From: Nocardia cyriacigeorgica | GTDB lineage: Bacteria > Actinomycetota > Actinomycetes > Mycobacteriales > Mycobacteriaceae | Direction of reading: 5' to 3' | Assembly (NCBI RefSeq): GCF_010868145.1 | Contig: NZ_JAAGUY010000010.1 | Location: 62,001-126,000 of the forward strand | DNA length: 64,000 bases | Shown: positions 35,129-43,888 of the stretch, piece after piece | Layout of the letters: the number at the start of each line of letters is the position of its first letter | Numbering within the stretch: the first letter of the stretch is position 1 | Program-made: the position numbers and the translations under genes | Notes under the pieces: model-generated | Database searches by the model: none | What the model was told of the DNA's origin: nothing | What the model saw: the letters and a program-made list of their open reading frames with translations, nothing else

Positions 35129-36076
35129 TCATCCGGTGCGAACGCTGCGCGGTGTCGCACCGAAACGCTGCCGGAACGCGGTACTGAAGCTACTCGTCGA
35201 GCCGAATCCGAGACCGAAGGCGATATCGGTGATGCTCTGCTGCCGGAAGGCGGGGCTGGTCAGCCGGGTGCGGGCGAGCTGGAGCCGCTCCTCCCGGATG
35301 ACCTCACGCGGCGTCGTGCCCGCCTGGTGCAGCGCCAGCTGGACCTGGCGCACGGACCAGCCGAGCGCGCGGGCGATCGCCGGTGTGGACAGGTCGGGGT
35401 CTCCGGCATGGCGGCGGACGTAGCGGCGCACGGACTCTTCCACGTGCCCGAGATGGCCGGGCCCGCTCGGTGCTTCCCCGAGGATCAGCATGCAGACCAG
35501 GTCCACCAGCCGCTCGGCGACGGCATCGAACTGTCCGGGTGAGAGCGTCGTGGCTTCGGCGTACAGTCCGGACGCCAGGTCGGCGGCCACTCGGCCGAGT
35601 CCGACGGTCAGGTCCAGTGGGCGCGCGGGTGGTTCGACTCGGTTGAGCCGGTGGCGGATCTCGCGGCGTGGAATGGTCATGATCAAGCCGTGGCTACCGC
35701 CGTGTACGCCCATCTGCAACGGGTGATCGATGGTCACCAGACTGCCGACACCGGGTTCGAGCGCGATGCCGTCGCCGTCCTGGCGGATGTCGAATACCCC
35801 GGTGAGTGGGACGACCAGCCGGTAGTCCTCGTCGGGGTCGACCCGGATGTGCTTGCTGTCGCGCAGGTAGACGATCGGATCGGAATGCCATCCGACGATC
35901 TGATAGTCGCTGGTTCGGCGCCGGATCATATGGCCGTAGAAGTCACGTTCCGACGGGAATCGATAGGTCAGCTTGCCCTGAAACGAGTCGACCAGCTGAG
36001 ACCAGTAATCGATGCGGTCACGCGGATCGTCGACTTGTGTTGTGGTCGCCTCCTCGACCGCTGCCTCGCTCACCAT
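35129..36076 (-). CDS. AraC-family regulator with AraC-binding-like N-domain (paralogue 1)
   Basis: 315 aa from ATG 36076, chosen for GGGGAGG 6 nt upstream. N-terminal sensor domain (about 1-200) with DYRLVVPLTGVFDIRQDG, SLVTIDHPLQM and HGLIMTIPRREI; C-terminal double helix-turn-helix (about 215-315) with RRYVRRHAGDPDLSTPAIAR, LGWSVRQVQLALHQAGTTPR and GFGSTSSFSTAFRQRFGATP. About two thirds of positions match the second AraC gene at 36935-37885, clearly a duplication. Divergent from the cupin gene at 36335; an upstream element is shared with paralogue 2. Confidence 0.9.
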   Translation of the reverse strand: MVSEAAVEEATTTQVDDPRDRIDYWSQLVDSFQGKLTYRFPSERDFYGHMIRRRTSDYQIVGWHSDPIVYLRDSKHIRVDPDEDYRLVVPLTGVFDIRQDGDGIALEPGVGSLVTIDHPLQMGVHGGSHGLIMTIPRREIRHRLNRVEPPARPLDLTVGLGRVAADLASGLYAEATTLSPGQFDAVAERLVDLVCMLILGEAPSGPGHLGHVEESVRRYVRRHAGDPDLSTPAIARALGWSVRQVQLALHQAGTTPREVIREERLQLARTRLTSPAFRQQSITDIAFGLGFGSTSSFSTAFRQRFGATPRSVRTG

Positions 36077-36202
36077 CACAAGCCTCCCCGCTCTCATCTT
36101 CCGGTCCGGACCGTCGCAGCCCAGGAGCCGAGGATAGAACGCATCGCATGATTTCGGGGTGACTCACCCCAGACAACCTGCGCAGACCCGGTCATGCGCG
36201 CG

Positions 36203-36223
36203 CCGGCAAAACTTGTGCGCCGG
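36203..36223. promoter_or_regulatory. Conserved element upstream of AraC paralogue 1
   Basis: The 21 bp include CCGGCAAAACTTGTGCG, starting 127 bp upstream of the AraC start codon and lying in the AraC/cupin divergent interval. The same element, with CCGGCAAAGTTCGTGCG, is at 38003-38024, 118 bp upstream of AraC paralogue 2. Conservation between diverged paralogous loci suggests a binding site. Confidence 0.6.
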
Positions 36224-36334
36224 TCGGCAATCCGAGTGGTCCGGCCATGGATACATTTCGTCTCGATCCGCCGAGGCCGAGGAGCAGGCCGGTGCGGGTG
36301 TACGGAGCAGCCAACGAGATCGCCGGGAGTACTG

Positions 36335-36862
36335 ATGCGCAGGATTGTCTTGGGACACCGCACCGATGGCCAGGCCGCCGTGCTGGCCGACAGCGATGTC
36401 GTGCCGATCGAGCCCGCATTGCTGCCGGGATCGCAGATCTACCGCATGTGGGAGCTGGACGCCCCGCCGCAGCTACCGGTCGAGGCAGTGCCCGCAGCGA
36501 CATCGGCACAGTTCTTTCCCGGCCCGGGCGGTGTGCGATTCGGATTCATCGTTATTCCGCCGGGCCTGAGCTACGAGCCGCTCGAGGACCCCGCCGAACT
36601 CGCCCCTGTGGTGTCCGCGACCGAGGCGGCGGTGCCCGGGCTGATCGGTGCTTTCGATGATTCCGGCCCCGGCATGCACACCACCCACACCGTCGATTTC
36701 GTCGTGGTTGTCGGCGGTGCCGGCCGGATGCGTCTCGGCGACGGGACCGACGTGCAATTGCGCCCGGGTGACAGCGTGATCCAGAACGGCACCCCACACG
36801 CCTGGTTCAACGATGGCTCCGAGCCGTTCGTGTTCTGCTATGCGCTGTGCGGGGCGAACTGA
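36335..36862 (+). CDS. Cupin-domain protein
   Basis: 175 aa from ATG 36335 with GGGAG 5 nt upstream; the frame is open upstream to 36194 but that part is not conserved-looking. The cupin core is in the last 70 residues: MHTTHTVDFVVVVGGAGRMR gives the first motif (two His), LRPGDSVIQNGTPHAWFNDG the second (PGD and His). The first 100 residues contain FFPGPGGVRFGFIVIPPG. A metal-dependent or sugar-binding role is possible; the substrate is unknown. Positioned between two AraC paralogues that may respond to the same compound. Confidence 0.8.
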   Translation: MRRIVLGHRTDGQAAVLADSDVVPIEPALLPGSQIYRMWELDAPPQLPVEAVPAATSAQFFPGPGGVRFGFIVIPPGLSYEPLEDPAELAPVVSATEAAVPGLIGAFDDSGPGMHTTHTVDFVVVVGGAGRMRLGDGTDVQLRPGDSVIQNGTPHAWFNDGSEPFVFCYALCGAN

Positions 36863-36934
36863 GCGCGGAGTTCGCTGACGGGGCCGCATGCGCCGGACGT
36901 CATGCGGACGCCCGGGCCGGTGGTCCCGTCGCGG

Positions 36935-37885
36935 TCAGCCGCCGCGAACGCTGCTCGGGGTGGTGCCGAAGCGTTGCCGGAAGGCGGTGCTGAAGCTGCT
37001 CACGGAGCCGAAGCCGAGGCCGAGTGCGATATCGGTGACGCTCATGCCGCGATAGGCGGGGCTCCGGAGCCGGGAATGAGCGATCTGGAGGCGCTCTTCT
37101 CTGATGAGTTCGCGAGGTGTCGTACCGGCATGCTGGAGGGCCAGCTGCACCTGCCGCACCGACCAACCCAGGCCACGGGCAATGATCGCGCTGGTCAGGT
37201 CCGGGTTCTCCACATGGCGGCGAATGTAGTGCCTGATGGTCGATTCCACCTCGCCGAGGTGGGATGCGGTGTATGGCGCATCGCCCAGGATCTGCATGCA
37301 GAGCAGGTCGACCACCCGTTCGGCCACGGCATCGAATTGGGCCGCGGTGAGCACGGAAGCCTCGGCGTACAGTCCGGTCATCATGTCTTTGGCCACCCGC
37401 CCCAATCCAGTGGTCAGGTCCATTGGGCCTGCGGGCGGATCGGCGCGGTTGAGCCGATGCTGGATCTCGCGCCGCGGAATGGTCATGATCAGCCCGTGGC
37501 TACCGCTGCTCGCGCTGAACGCCATCGGCCGATTGATGGTCACCAGGCTGCTCATTCCGGGCGCGAGGGAGCCGGCGCCGTCGTCGTAGCGCACGTTGAA
37601 TCGTCCGGTGAGTGGGACGACCAGCCGATAGTCGTCATCGGGGTCGGCGCGAACATGCTTGGCGCCGCGGGTGTAGACGATCGGATCGGATTCACGCCCG
37701 ACGATCTGGTAGTTGTCGGTGCGATGGCGCCGGATACGGCCGTAGAAGTCGCTGGATGAGGAGAATTCGTAGCTCAGCCGGACACCCTGGAACGAGTCGA
37801 CCAGGTCGGCCCAGTAGTCGACTCGTTCGCGGGGGTTCTCGACGTCTGCTGTCGACGCCTCCTCGACTACCGCCTCACCTGCCAT
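36935..37885 (-). CDS. AraC-family regulator (paralogue 2)
   Basis: 316 aa from ATG 37885 (GGGAG 6 nt upstream). Same architecture as the gene at 35129-36076: sensor part with DYRLVVPLTGRFNVRYDDG, SSLVTINRPMAFS and HGLIMTIPRREI; DNA-binding part with ENPDLTSAIIARGLGWSVRQ, TTPRELIREERLQIAHSR and GFGSVSSFSTAFRQRFGTTP. Recent-looking duplication of a regulator; differences are concentrated in the sensor part. Its upstream element at 38003-38024 matches that of paralogue 1. Confidence 0.9.
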   Translation of the reverse strand: MAGEAVVEEASTADVENPRERVDYWADLVDSFQGVRLSYEFSSSSDFYGRIRRHRTDNYQIVGRESDPIVYTRGAKHVRADPDDDYRLVVPLTGRFNVRYDDGAGSLAPGMSSLVTINRPMAFSASSGSHGLIMTIPRREIQHRLNRADPPAGPMDLTTGLGRVAKDMMTGLYAEASVLTAAQFDAVAERVVDLLCMQILGDAPYTASHLGEVESTIRHYIRRHVENPDLTSAIIARGLGWSVRQVQLALQHAGTTPRELIREERLQIAHSRLRSPAYRGMSVTDIALGLGFGSVSSFSTAFRQRFGTTPSSVRGG

Positions 37886-38002
37886 CACAGACTCCCGATC
37901 TCATGCCGTGCGGACCCTGGTCGCGGCCGGGACCCGTGGAGCCGAGGATAGGTCGTCTGCTCGGATCCCGTGGTCGAGTCGCGCGGGCTGGTTGTGCGCC
38001 CA

Positions 38003-38024
38003 CCGGCAAAGTTCGTGCGTCCGG
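38003..38024. promoter_or_regulatory. Conserved element upstream of AraC paralogue 2
   Basis: Contains CCGGCAAAGTTCGTGCG, 15 of 17 positions identical to the element at 36203-36223 and at a similar distance (118 bp) from the AraC start codon. Confidence 0.6.
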
Positions 38025-38110
38025 AAACAACCGATCCGTGCGGGGCGTCACTAGATTTTCGTCTGTCCGGCGTCCGAAGAGCGACGAGGGGTCGCGCGGT
38101 AGGGGTATGG

Positions 38111-38692
38111 ATGAGAATTATCAGTAGTCGTTGGCACTGTTTCGAATACACACCGGTCGCCCCCGGGCCCTGTGCCGTCGCGATGGAACCGGGCGGTGGC
38201 GCAGTGGCGCGCACATTCCACGACTGTCTATTGCTGCACATATACGTCGAGCCTGGTGAGCGTGGGTCGTCAGCGGATGTCGTCCGGTCGATTCGGCTCC
38301 AGATGGCGCAGACCGGGGCGGAATACGTGGTCGTCAGTGGTTCGCCTGCGCTGCCGACCGGTGGCGACCGATCGGCCATGGACGGACCCGATATGCTCGC
38401 GCACCTCGCGGACACCCTCGATCTCATCGAGGAGATCGGTGAACGGCTCGAGGAACGAGGCGAGCGTGTTCATCTGCTGCCGTTCGGGTGGAGTCTGTAC
38501 TGCGGTACCGCCTGCGTGTTCGCGGGAGCGGTCGAGGTCGTTCGGGACGCCGAGCCGAATCCGGTGCGCAGGCGGCCGCCGTCCTCGTCCACCGCGGTCG
38601 GCGCGACGTCGGCGAAGCCGTCCGGATGGGCGACGACGCGGCTGCTGCCGCCGAGACGTCAGCCGATCGGACCGAGTACGCGGTCGAGATAG
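38111..38692 (+). CDS. Free-standing threonyl-tRNA synthetase editing-domain-like protein
   Basis: 193 aa from ATG 38111 (AGGGG about 7 nt upstream). The N-terminal 150 residues resemble the archaeal ThrRS editing domain (tRNA-Thr_ED): MRIISSRWHCFEYTP at the start, a strand DCLLLHIYVEPGER, a helix SADVVRSIRLQMAQTGAEYV with strand VVVSGSP, and the hallmark helix-strand ERLEERGERVHLLPFGW (normally ...G..V.R.PFGWYK). Archaeal domains of this fold are D-aminoacyl-tRNA-deacylase-like and clear Ser-tRNA(Thr). The last 40 residues are Pro/Ser/Arg-rich and overlap the convergent oxidase gene by 34 nt. Family by eye; the role is inferred. Confidence 0.6.
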   Translation: MRIISSRWHCFEYTPVAPGPCAVAMEPGGGAVARTFHDCLLLHIYVEPGERGSSADVVRSIRLQMAQTGAEYVVVSGSPALPTGGDRSAMDGPDMLAHLADTLDLIEEIGERLEERGERVHLLPFGWSLYCGTACVFAGAVEVVRDAEPNPVRRRPPSSSTAVGATSAKPSGWATTRLLPPRRQPIGPSTRSR

Positions 38693-39957
38693 GGGTTGGC
38701 GAAGACGCCCTTCGGGTCGAAGCGTCGACGAACCTCGGCGAACCGATCCCAGTCCGGGTAGCGGCCACGCAGGGTTTCCGCGGTGTGGAAGTGGCGTTTG
38801 CCCCAATGCGGACGGCCGTCGAACCGGTCGAAAACTGCCTCGCAGGCGCGGAAGTAGGGCTCGTGGTCGATGCCCTGATACATGTGCACAGCGATGTAGC
38901 AGGTAGCGCGGCCGCCTGCCGGTGAGAGGAACGCGTCGTCGGGGGCGACCCAGCGCACCTCGATCGGCATCGGCGTGTCGAAACGGGTCGACAGCTGTTT
39001 GATCGCGCGGATGGCTTCGACCGAATGCTCGCGCGGGATCGCGTATTCCATCTCGGTGAAACGGAACAGCCGGGGGGAGGCGAACACCCGGTAGGACCGG
39101 TCCACCTGACGGCGATAGCTGCCCGCGTAGGCCGCGCCGCGATGGATCCACGGCACCAGTCGTGGCTGCCAGCGGCCAAGCTTGCACAGCGCGTCGAAGG
39201 TGTAGTTGGACATCAGGACGTCGGCGAACCAGTCGACCGCCTGCGGGCGCGGCTGTTCGACGAGATCGACCCGATTGTTGCGTTTTGTCATGGCCAACGG
39301 GCTGTGCGCGAACATGTAGAACTCGAAGTGGTCGTTGCCGTCCACATAGGTGTCGAGATCGTTCAGCACCTCCTCGACCGGCACCGGACGTTCAATGCCC
39401 TCCAGGACGAAGGAAGGCACCATCTTCAGCGTCATCGCGGTGATGACACCGAGGGCGCCCAGATTCACCCGCGCGGCCCGCCAGCCCTCCGGATCGGACT
39501 GTTCGTCCAGCTCGACGACTGTGCCGTCGGGACGCATCAACTCGACCGAATGGATTGCCGCCGAGAGGTTCTGCAGGGTCGCGCCGGTGCCGTGGGTTGC
39601 GGTGGCCGTGGCGCCCGCGATGGTCTGGACGTCGATATCACCCAGGTTGGGGAAGGCCAGTCCGTGGTTGTGCAGTGCCGGGCTGGCGGCGTTGAGCGTG
39701 AGGCCGGCCTCCACTCGGGCCAACCCGGTGGTGCGGTCGACGTCGAGCACGCGATTCATGCGGGACAGGTCGAGCAGCAGGCCGTCGGTCAGGCAGATAT
39801 CGGTGAAGGAATGCCCGGAGCCCGCCACTCGGACCTGCTGCCCGGCGTCCGCGGCACGGCCGAGAAGATCTGCCAGCTCGGCCCGGTTGCGCGGAGCCTC
39901 AACGGCGGCCGGCGCGCACTGCTGATCGCCGGCCCAGTTCACCCACGAATTGGTCAC
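38659..39957 (-). CDS. FAD-linked sugar-1,4-lactone oxidase (gulonolactone/arabinonolactone type)
   Basis: 432 aa. The N-terminal FAD-binding PCMH/VAO domain has QVRVAGSGHSFTDICLTDG (His48, the position of covalent flavin attachment in some relatives) and GDIDVQTIAGATATATHGTG. The C-terminal ALO domain contains the HWGKRHFHTAETLRGRYP signature (about residue 385). Homologues, such as the mycobacterial gulono-1,4-lactone dehydrogenase Rv1771, oxidise aldono-lactones. Monocistronic; ends inside the convergent ThrRS-editing-like gene. Confidence 0.88.
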   Translation of the reverse strand: MTNSWVNWAGDQQCAPAAVEAPRNRAELADLLGRAADAGQQVRVAGSGHSFTDICLTDGLLLDLSRMNRVLDVDRTTGLARVEAGLTLNAASPALHNHGLAFPNLGDIDVQTIAGATATATHGTGATLQNLSAAIHSVELMRPDGTVVELDEQSDPEGWRAARVNLGALGVITAMTLKMVPSFVLEGIERPVPVEEVLNDLDTYVDGNDHFEFYMFAHSPLAMTKRNNRVDLVEQPRPQAVDWFADVLMSNYTFDALCKLGRWQPRLVPWIHRGAAYAGSYRRQVDRSYRVFASPRLFRFTEMEYAIPREHSVEAIRAIKQLSTRFDTPMPIEVRWVAPDDAFLSPAGGRATCYIAVHMYQGIDHEPYFRACEAVFDRFDGRPHWGKRHFHTAETLRGRYPDWDRFAEVRRRFDPKGVFANPYLDRVLGPIG

Positions 39958-40023
39958 ATGTCCAACTGTAGGGGATGGAATGTGACCTGCGCTACCCGTT
40001 GTGCGATTTCCCCAGGTGGGCGA

Positions 40024-40704
40024 TCAGCGACGGCGACCGGTGCAGATGGCGGTCTTGGCGCATTCGACCTCGTCGTCGTTCAGCGGCGCCACCGTCAATG
40101 GTTGACGCGGAACGAGTTCGGTGCGTACGCCGTTGAGGACCAGTGCCATATAGCGTCGCCAGACCTGATCATTGACCGGGCGTGCGAACTCGGCCAGCCC
40201 GTCGACCATGTGGATCATCGCGAAGAAGTCCGAGGCCACCACATCGGGCTGCAATGCGCCGGCCTCCCGGGCCCGATCGATGATCCTGGCAACGGTCGGC
40301 TTGATTCGATCACGCACCCGCGCGAACTGTTCGAGGTCGTCCTCGAACTCCAGCATGACCTCGCTGAACCCGCGGTTGGTCGCCATATGCCTGCAGGCGT
40401 ACTCGAAGAATTGGACCAATCCCTGCCAGGGGTCGGGGCGCCCGACGCATTCCTCCGCGGTCTCGGCGAACTCGTCGAGGTGCTGCTGGAAGACCTCGGA
40501 GATGAGTTCCTTCTTGTTCGCGAAGCGTCGATAGACCGTGCCGACGCCCACACCGGCGCGCTCGGCGACGTCATCGAGGGTGATCTCGAGTCCGTGGTCG
40601 GCAAACAGCTGGCGTGCGGCCTCGACGATGCGCTGCTGGTTGCGGGCGGCATCGGCCCGCAAACGCCGGGTCGGGGGCATGGTCGTGGCGCGATTCACAC
40701 CCAC
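40024..40704 (-). CDS. TetR-family transcriptional regulator
   Basis: 226 aa from GTG 40704 (ATG 40680 is possible). TetR helix-turn-helix RIVEAARQLFADHGLEITLDD then VAERAGVGVGTVYRRFANKKEL in the first 65 residues; helical ligand domain afterwards with MIHMVDGLAEFARPVND. Divergent from an MFS exporter gene, with two operator-like palindromes between, so it probably represses the exporter and itself. Confidence 0.92.
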   Translation of the reverse strand: MGVNRATTMPPTRRLRADAARNQQRIVEAARQLFADHGLEITLDDVAERAGVGVGTVYRRFANKKELISEVFQQHLDEFAETAEECVGRPDPWQGLVQFFEYACRHMATNRGFSEVMLEFEDDLEQFARVRDRIKPTVARIIDRAREAGALQPDVVASDFFAMIHMVDGLAEFARPVNDQVWRRYMALVLNGVRTELVPRQPLTVAPLNDDEVECAKTAICTGRRR

Positions 40705-40729
40705 ATGCTAGCAAGCGGCGGGATTAAGT

Positions 40730-40787
40730 GGAGGCAGTCCCTCCGTTACTGTGGTAGCGTTTCAGCCAACCGGAGGAATCGCCTCCG
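40730..40787. promoter_or_regulatory. Twin TetR operators between tetR and the MFS gene
   Basis: GGAGG-cagtc-CCTCC (40730-40744) and CGGAGG-aatcg-CCTCCG (40771-40787), each flanked by AA/TT-rich bases (AAGT..., ...GCTTAA), with centres 42 bp apart, exactly four helical turns. The second lies 25 bp before the MFS start codon. Confidence 0.8.
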
Positions 40788-40811
40788 CTTAAATCTTCAA
40801 CGAGGGGCGAC

Positions 40812-42311
40812 GTGACCACCACACTCGATCGCGGGGCATCCCCGCAGGAAACACCGACGTCAGGCAGGCGTGGCTCGCACGCGTTGCGCTGGTGGGTGCT
40901 CGCCGTCCTCGGCGTCGCCCAGCTCATGGTCGTGCTCGATGCGACCGTGGTGAACATCGCGCTTCCCGAAGCGCAACGGGATCTGGGATTCGGTGACGCC
41001 GACCGCCAATGGGTGATCACCGGCTACGCGCTGGCATTCGGTAGCTTGCTGCTACTGGGCGGCCGGCTCAGCGACCTCTTCGGCAGGCGCAACACCTTCA
41101 TCGTCGGCCTGATCGGCTTCTCGGTGGCCTCCGCAATCGGCGGCGCCGCCACCAACTTCGAAATGCTGGTCGGAGCCCGCGTCGGACAGGGTGTGTTCGG
41201 CGCGCTGCTGGCGCCGGCCGCGCTGTCGCTGCTGACGGTGACCTTCACCGAACCGTCCGAACGGGCCAAGGCTTTCGGCATCTTCGGTGCCGTCGCCGGC
41301 ACCGGTGGCGCCATCGGCCTGCTGCTGGGCGGGATGCTCACCGAATGGGCGTCCTGGCGCTGGGTGATGTTCGTGAACCTGGCCTTCGCCGCCGTCGCGC
41401 TGGTCGGCGCGGTGCTGCTGCTGGCCAAGCACGCCGTCACCGAACGGCCCAAGCTCGATATCCCCGGCACCGTCGTGGTCACCGCGGCGCTGTTCGGCAT
41501 CGTCTACGGCTTCTCGCACGCCGAGACCGACGGCTGGACCAACCCGGTCACTCTCGCCTTCTTGATCGGCGGTGCCGCGCTGCTCGCGGTGTTCGTCTGG
41601 CTCGAGACCCGGGTCGCCAACCCGCTGCTGCCGCTGCGCGTGGTGCTCGACCGCACCAGGGGCGGATCGTTCATCACCGTGTTCGTGATGGGCATCGGGA
41701 TGTTCGCGATCTTCCTGTTCCTGACCTACTACATGCAGCTCACCCTCGAGTACTCGCCGATCACCACCGGTGTGGCGTTCCTGCCGATGGTGGCCGCGAT
41801 GATCGTTTCCTCGACGACCACCCCATCGCTGCTGCTGCCGAGGTTCGGGCCGAAGATCATCGTCAGCTCCGGCTTCCTTATCGCGGCGGCCGGTATGGCC
41901 TTGCTGACCCAGATCGGGCTGGATACCGGCTACACCACCCACATCCTGCCCGGCTTGATCCTGATGGGCCTCGGACTCGGTGGCGCCATGGCGACCGCGT
42001 TCCAGGGGGCGACGGCGGGCGTGCACCACGAGGACGCCGGTGTCGCGTCGGCAACGATCAATACCAGCCAGCAGGTCGGTGGCTCGATCGGTACCGCGTT
42101 GCTGAGCACCATCGCGGCCTCGGCGGCCAGCGACTACCTCGTCGGTCGCACACCGGACCAGCTGACCGTCGCGCAGTCGGCGATCGAGAGCTATACCACC
42201 AGCTTCTGGTGGGCCACCGCGATCTTCGTGATCGGTGCCGTGGTGACGGGCGTGCTGCTGCCCAATACCGCACCGGCGCCGGCCGAGGGCGAGCTGGTGC
42301 TCGCGCACTGA
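40812..42311 (+). CDS. MFS exporter, DHA2 (14-TMS) family
   Basis: 499 aa from GTG 40812. About 14 membrane helices. Family segments: VLDATVVNIALPEAQRDLGF at helix 1, GGRLSDLFGRR motif A, GGAIGLLLGGMLTEWASWRW motif C region, and the late GVASATINTSQQVGGSIGTA. It would export drugs or a lipid-like compound using the proton gradient. Controlled by the divergent TetR protein. Confidence 0.92.
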   Translation: MTTTLDRGASPQETPTSGRRGSHALRWWVLAVLGVAQLMVVLDATVVNIALPEAQRDLGFGDADRQWVITGYALAFGSLLLLGGRLSDLFGRRNTFIVGLIGFSVASAIGGAATNFEMLVGARVGQGVFGALLAPAALSLLTVTFTEPSERAKAFGIFGAVAGTGGAIGLLLGGMLTEWASWRWVMFVNLAFAAVALVGAVLLLAKHAVTERPKLDIPGTVVVTAALFGIVYGFSHAETDGWTNPVTLAFLIGGAALLAVFVWLETRVANPLLPLRVVLDRTRGGSFITVFVMGIGMFAIFLFLTYYMQLTLEYSPITTGVAFLPMVAAMIVSSTTTPSLLLPRFGPKIIVSSGFLIAAAGMALLTQIGLDTGYTTHILPGLILMGLGLGGAMATAFQGATAGVHHEDAGVASATINTSQQVGGSIGTALLSTIAASAASDYLVGRTPDQLTVAQSAIESYTTSFWWATAIFVIGAVVTGVLLPNTAPAPAEGELVLAH

Positions 42312-42328
42312 TCGTCGGTCCTGGCCAG

Positions 42329-42362
42329 CGCCGCCCGTGAACCTTCTGGTTCACGGGCGGCG
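42329..42362. terminator. Bidirectional terminator between MFS and lipase genes
   Basis: A 15-bp perfect stem (CGCCGCCCGTGAACC at 42329-42343 with GGTTCACGGGCGGCG at 42348-42362) and a TTCT loop, between two convergent genes. The T-tract is weak on the plus side (TTGCTGTG) and absent on the other. Confidence 0.8.
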
Positions 42363-42393
42363 TTGCTGTGCGCTCGACGCTGCGCGGCTGCGC

Positions 42394-43686
42394 TCAACAA
42401 TTCTGCGGCGGCGGCATTCCCGCGAAACGGCCAGCGAGATAGTCGAGTGCGCGCAGAGCACCGGGAAGGATCGCTGCCGAATGATCGGCGCCCGCGATCA
42501 GATCCAGCTGCACCGGCACACCCGCCGCGCAGTAGCGATCGGCCACCCGCTGCACCGGCTCCGCCGAGATCATGTCGGCCGTTCCGTGCCACAGATAGAG
42601 GGGAGCGGCTGGAACGTCGGCGAAAGTCTCCAGGCTGTTGTCGCGCAGGATCGGCACGGCGGCAGGGTCGTCGGCGGGTGGGGTGGTGAAGACGTCGGCG
42701 GTGCGGAGTCCTGCGGCGACGTCGACGATTTCGTCCATGCAGGCGTCCTCGATCCGTTCGCGCAACGCCACCCCGGCCGGATTCAGCACCCGATCCAGTG
42801 AAATCCGCGCGGGATACTCGCGTTCCAGCCCGACCGCCGCCGCGAACCCAAGACCGAACAGCTGGTTCGAGCGATCACCGAGATCGCGGGCGAGTCTGCC
42901 GAGGTTCATCGGGACCCCACCCGCCGCCGCGCCGACGATCGGCAACTCGGGTGCGTAGTCGGGAGCCAGCGTCGCCGCGAAACCGGTGGCCATCCCGCCG
43001 CCGGAGTAGCCGACCAGCGCGACCGGACTGTCGCCGAGGTCGGCCGGTGCGAACTGCCGGACCGCGCGAATGCCGTCGAGAGTGATCCGTCCGCCCAGCT
43101 GCGCCGCCCCGTAGGCGCTGTCCGGGCCCAGATGGTCCGGCACCGTGACCGCCCAGCCTTGCGCCAGCAGCAGATTCAGGGCCCCGGCTTCGCGCATGGT
43201 GCCGTCGAACAGCGAATGAGATGGTGCGCATTCGGTTCCGAGTGAGTTGACGAACGGCTGGTAGGACACCAGCGGACGGTCCGGCATGGTACCCGCGGGC
43301 AGGAACAGGGTGGTGACGGCGGCGATCGGCTCGTCGCGGGAGTTCGTGCTGCGGAAGGTCAGCTGCCAGGCAGTCGTGCCTTCGAACCCGGTCGCGGGCA
43401 CCGACCTGCTACGGATGATGTCGCCAGGTCGATACTCGCCGATATCGGCCGGTGCCGTATAGAAGGCATCGCTGTCGGTGGTCGGCTCGACGGGAACAAC
43501 CGCCGGCACCGTATTGCCGAGTGCCAGGACAGCGGCGATGGAGATTCCCAGGACGAGACGGCGTATCGCGAGACCCGCCCGACGCGCCCGCGAATGCCGT
43601 ATGCTCAACGTTTGCTCGGGCGCGGCGTGGCGCTCGGACCGCTGCTGGCGGCGCCGTATTCGAGTACACCACGGTGCCGTCATCAC
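42394..43686 (-). CDS. Secreted LIP-family lipase
   Basis: Up to 430 aa; the frame opens at 43686 but the true start is uncertain and may be a TTG near 43608 that gives a signal peptide starting SIRHSRARRAGLAIRR and ending in VLALGNTVPA. LIP-family alpha/beta hydrolase: nucleophile elbow VGYSGGGMATGF, AVTVPDHLGPDSAYGAA, YLWHGTADMISAE (acid) and GADHSAAILPG (His). It would hydrolyse triglycerides or esters outside the cell. Paralogous to the gene at 27028-28374, which lacks a signal. Confidence 0.85.
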   Translation of the reverse strand: MMTAPWCTRIRRRQQRSERHAAPEQTLSIRHSRARRAGLAIRRLVLGISIAAVLALGNTVPAVVPVEPTTDSDAFYTAPADIGEYRPGDIIRSRSVPATGFEGTTAWQLTFRSTNSRDEPIAAVTTLFLPAGTMPDRPLVSYQPFVNSLGTECAPSHSLFDGTMREAGALNLLLAQGWAVTVPDHLGPDSAYGAAQLGGRITLDGIRAVRQFAPADLGDSPVALVGYSGGGMATGFAATLAPDYAPELPIVGAAAGGVPMNLGRLARDLGDRSNQLFGLGFAAAVGLEREYPARISLDRVLNPAGVALRERIEDACMDEIVDVAAGLRTADVFTTPPADDPAAVPILRDNSLETFADVPAAPLYLWHGTADMISAEPVQRVADRYCAAGVPVQLDLIAGADHSAAILPGALRALDYLAGRFAGMPPPQNC

Positions 43687-43888
43687 CGGCTCCAGGACGA
43701 GGCTGTCGACTGCGTTGGGTCTTCGGCGAAGACCTCAGTCGATTCGTACTGCGCGGCGGCCGGTGTGTCAACGATCGGCCGCGCCCGACCTGCGCGCCGC
43801 CGGCCGACGCCATCGCCGCCGATAGCGCTGCGGTGCCCTCGGCGGGGATCATGCGACCGGCAATGGGCCGGGACAGGAGGTTGGGGAC

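Noticed and set aside
41052..42308. A 418-codon open frame on the minus strand opposite the MFS gene
   Set aside because: It is the antisense of a G+C-rich coding sequence, has Arg/Gln/His-rich low-complexity composition, and the plus strand encodes a clear transporter.
43687..43888. Fluoride riboswitch before crcB
   Set aside because: The conserved GGxGAUGG...and pseudoknot elements were looked for and not found.
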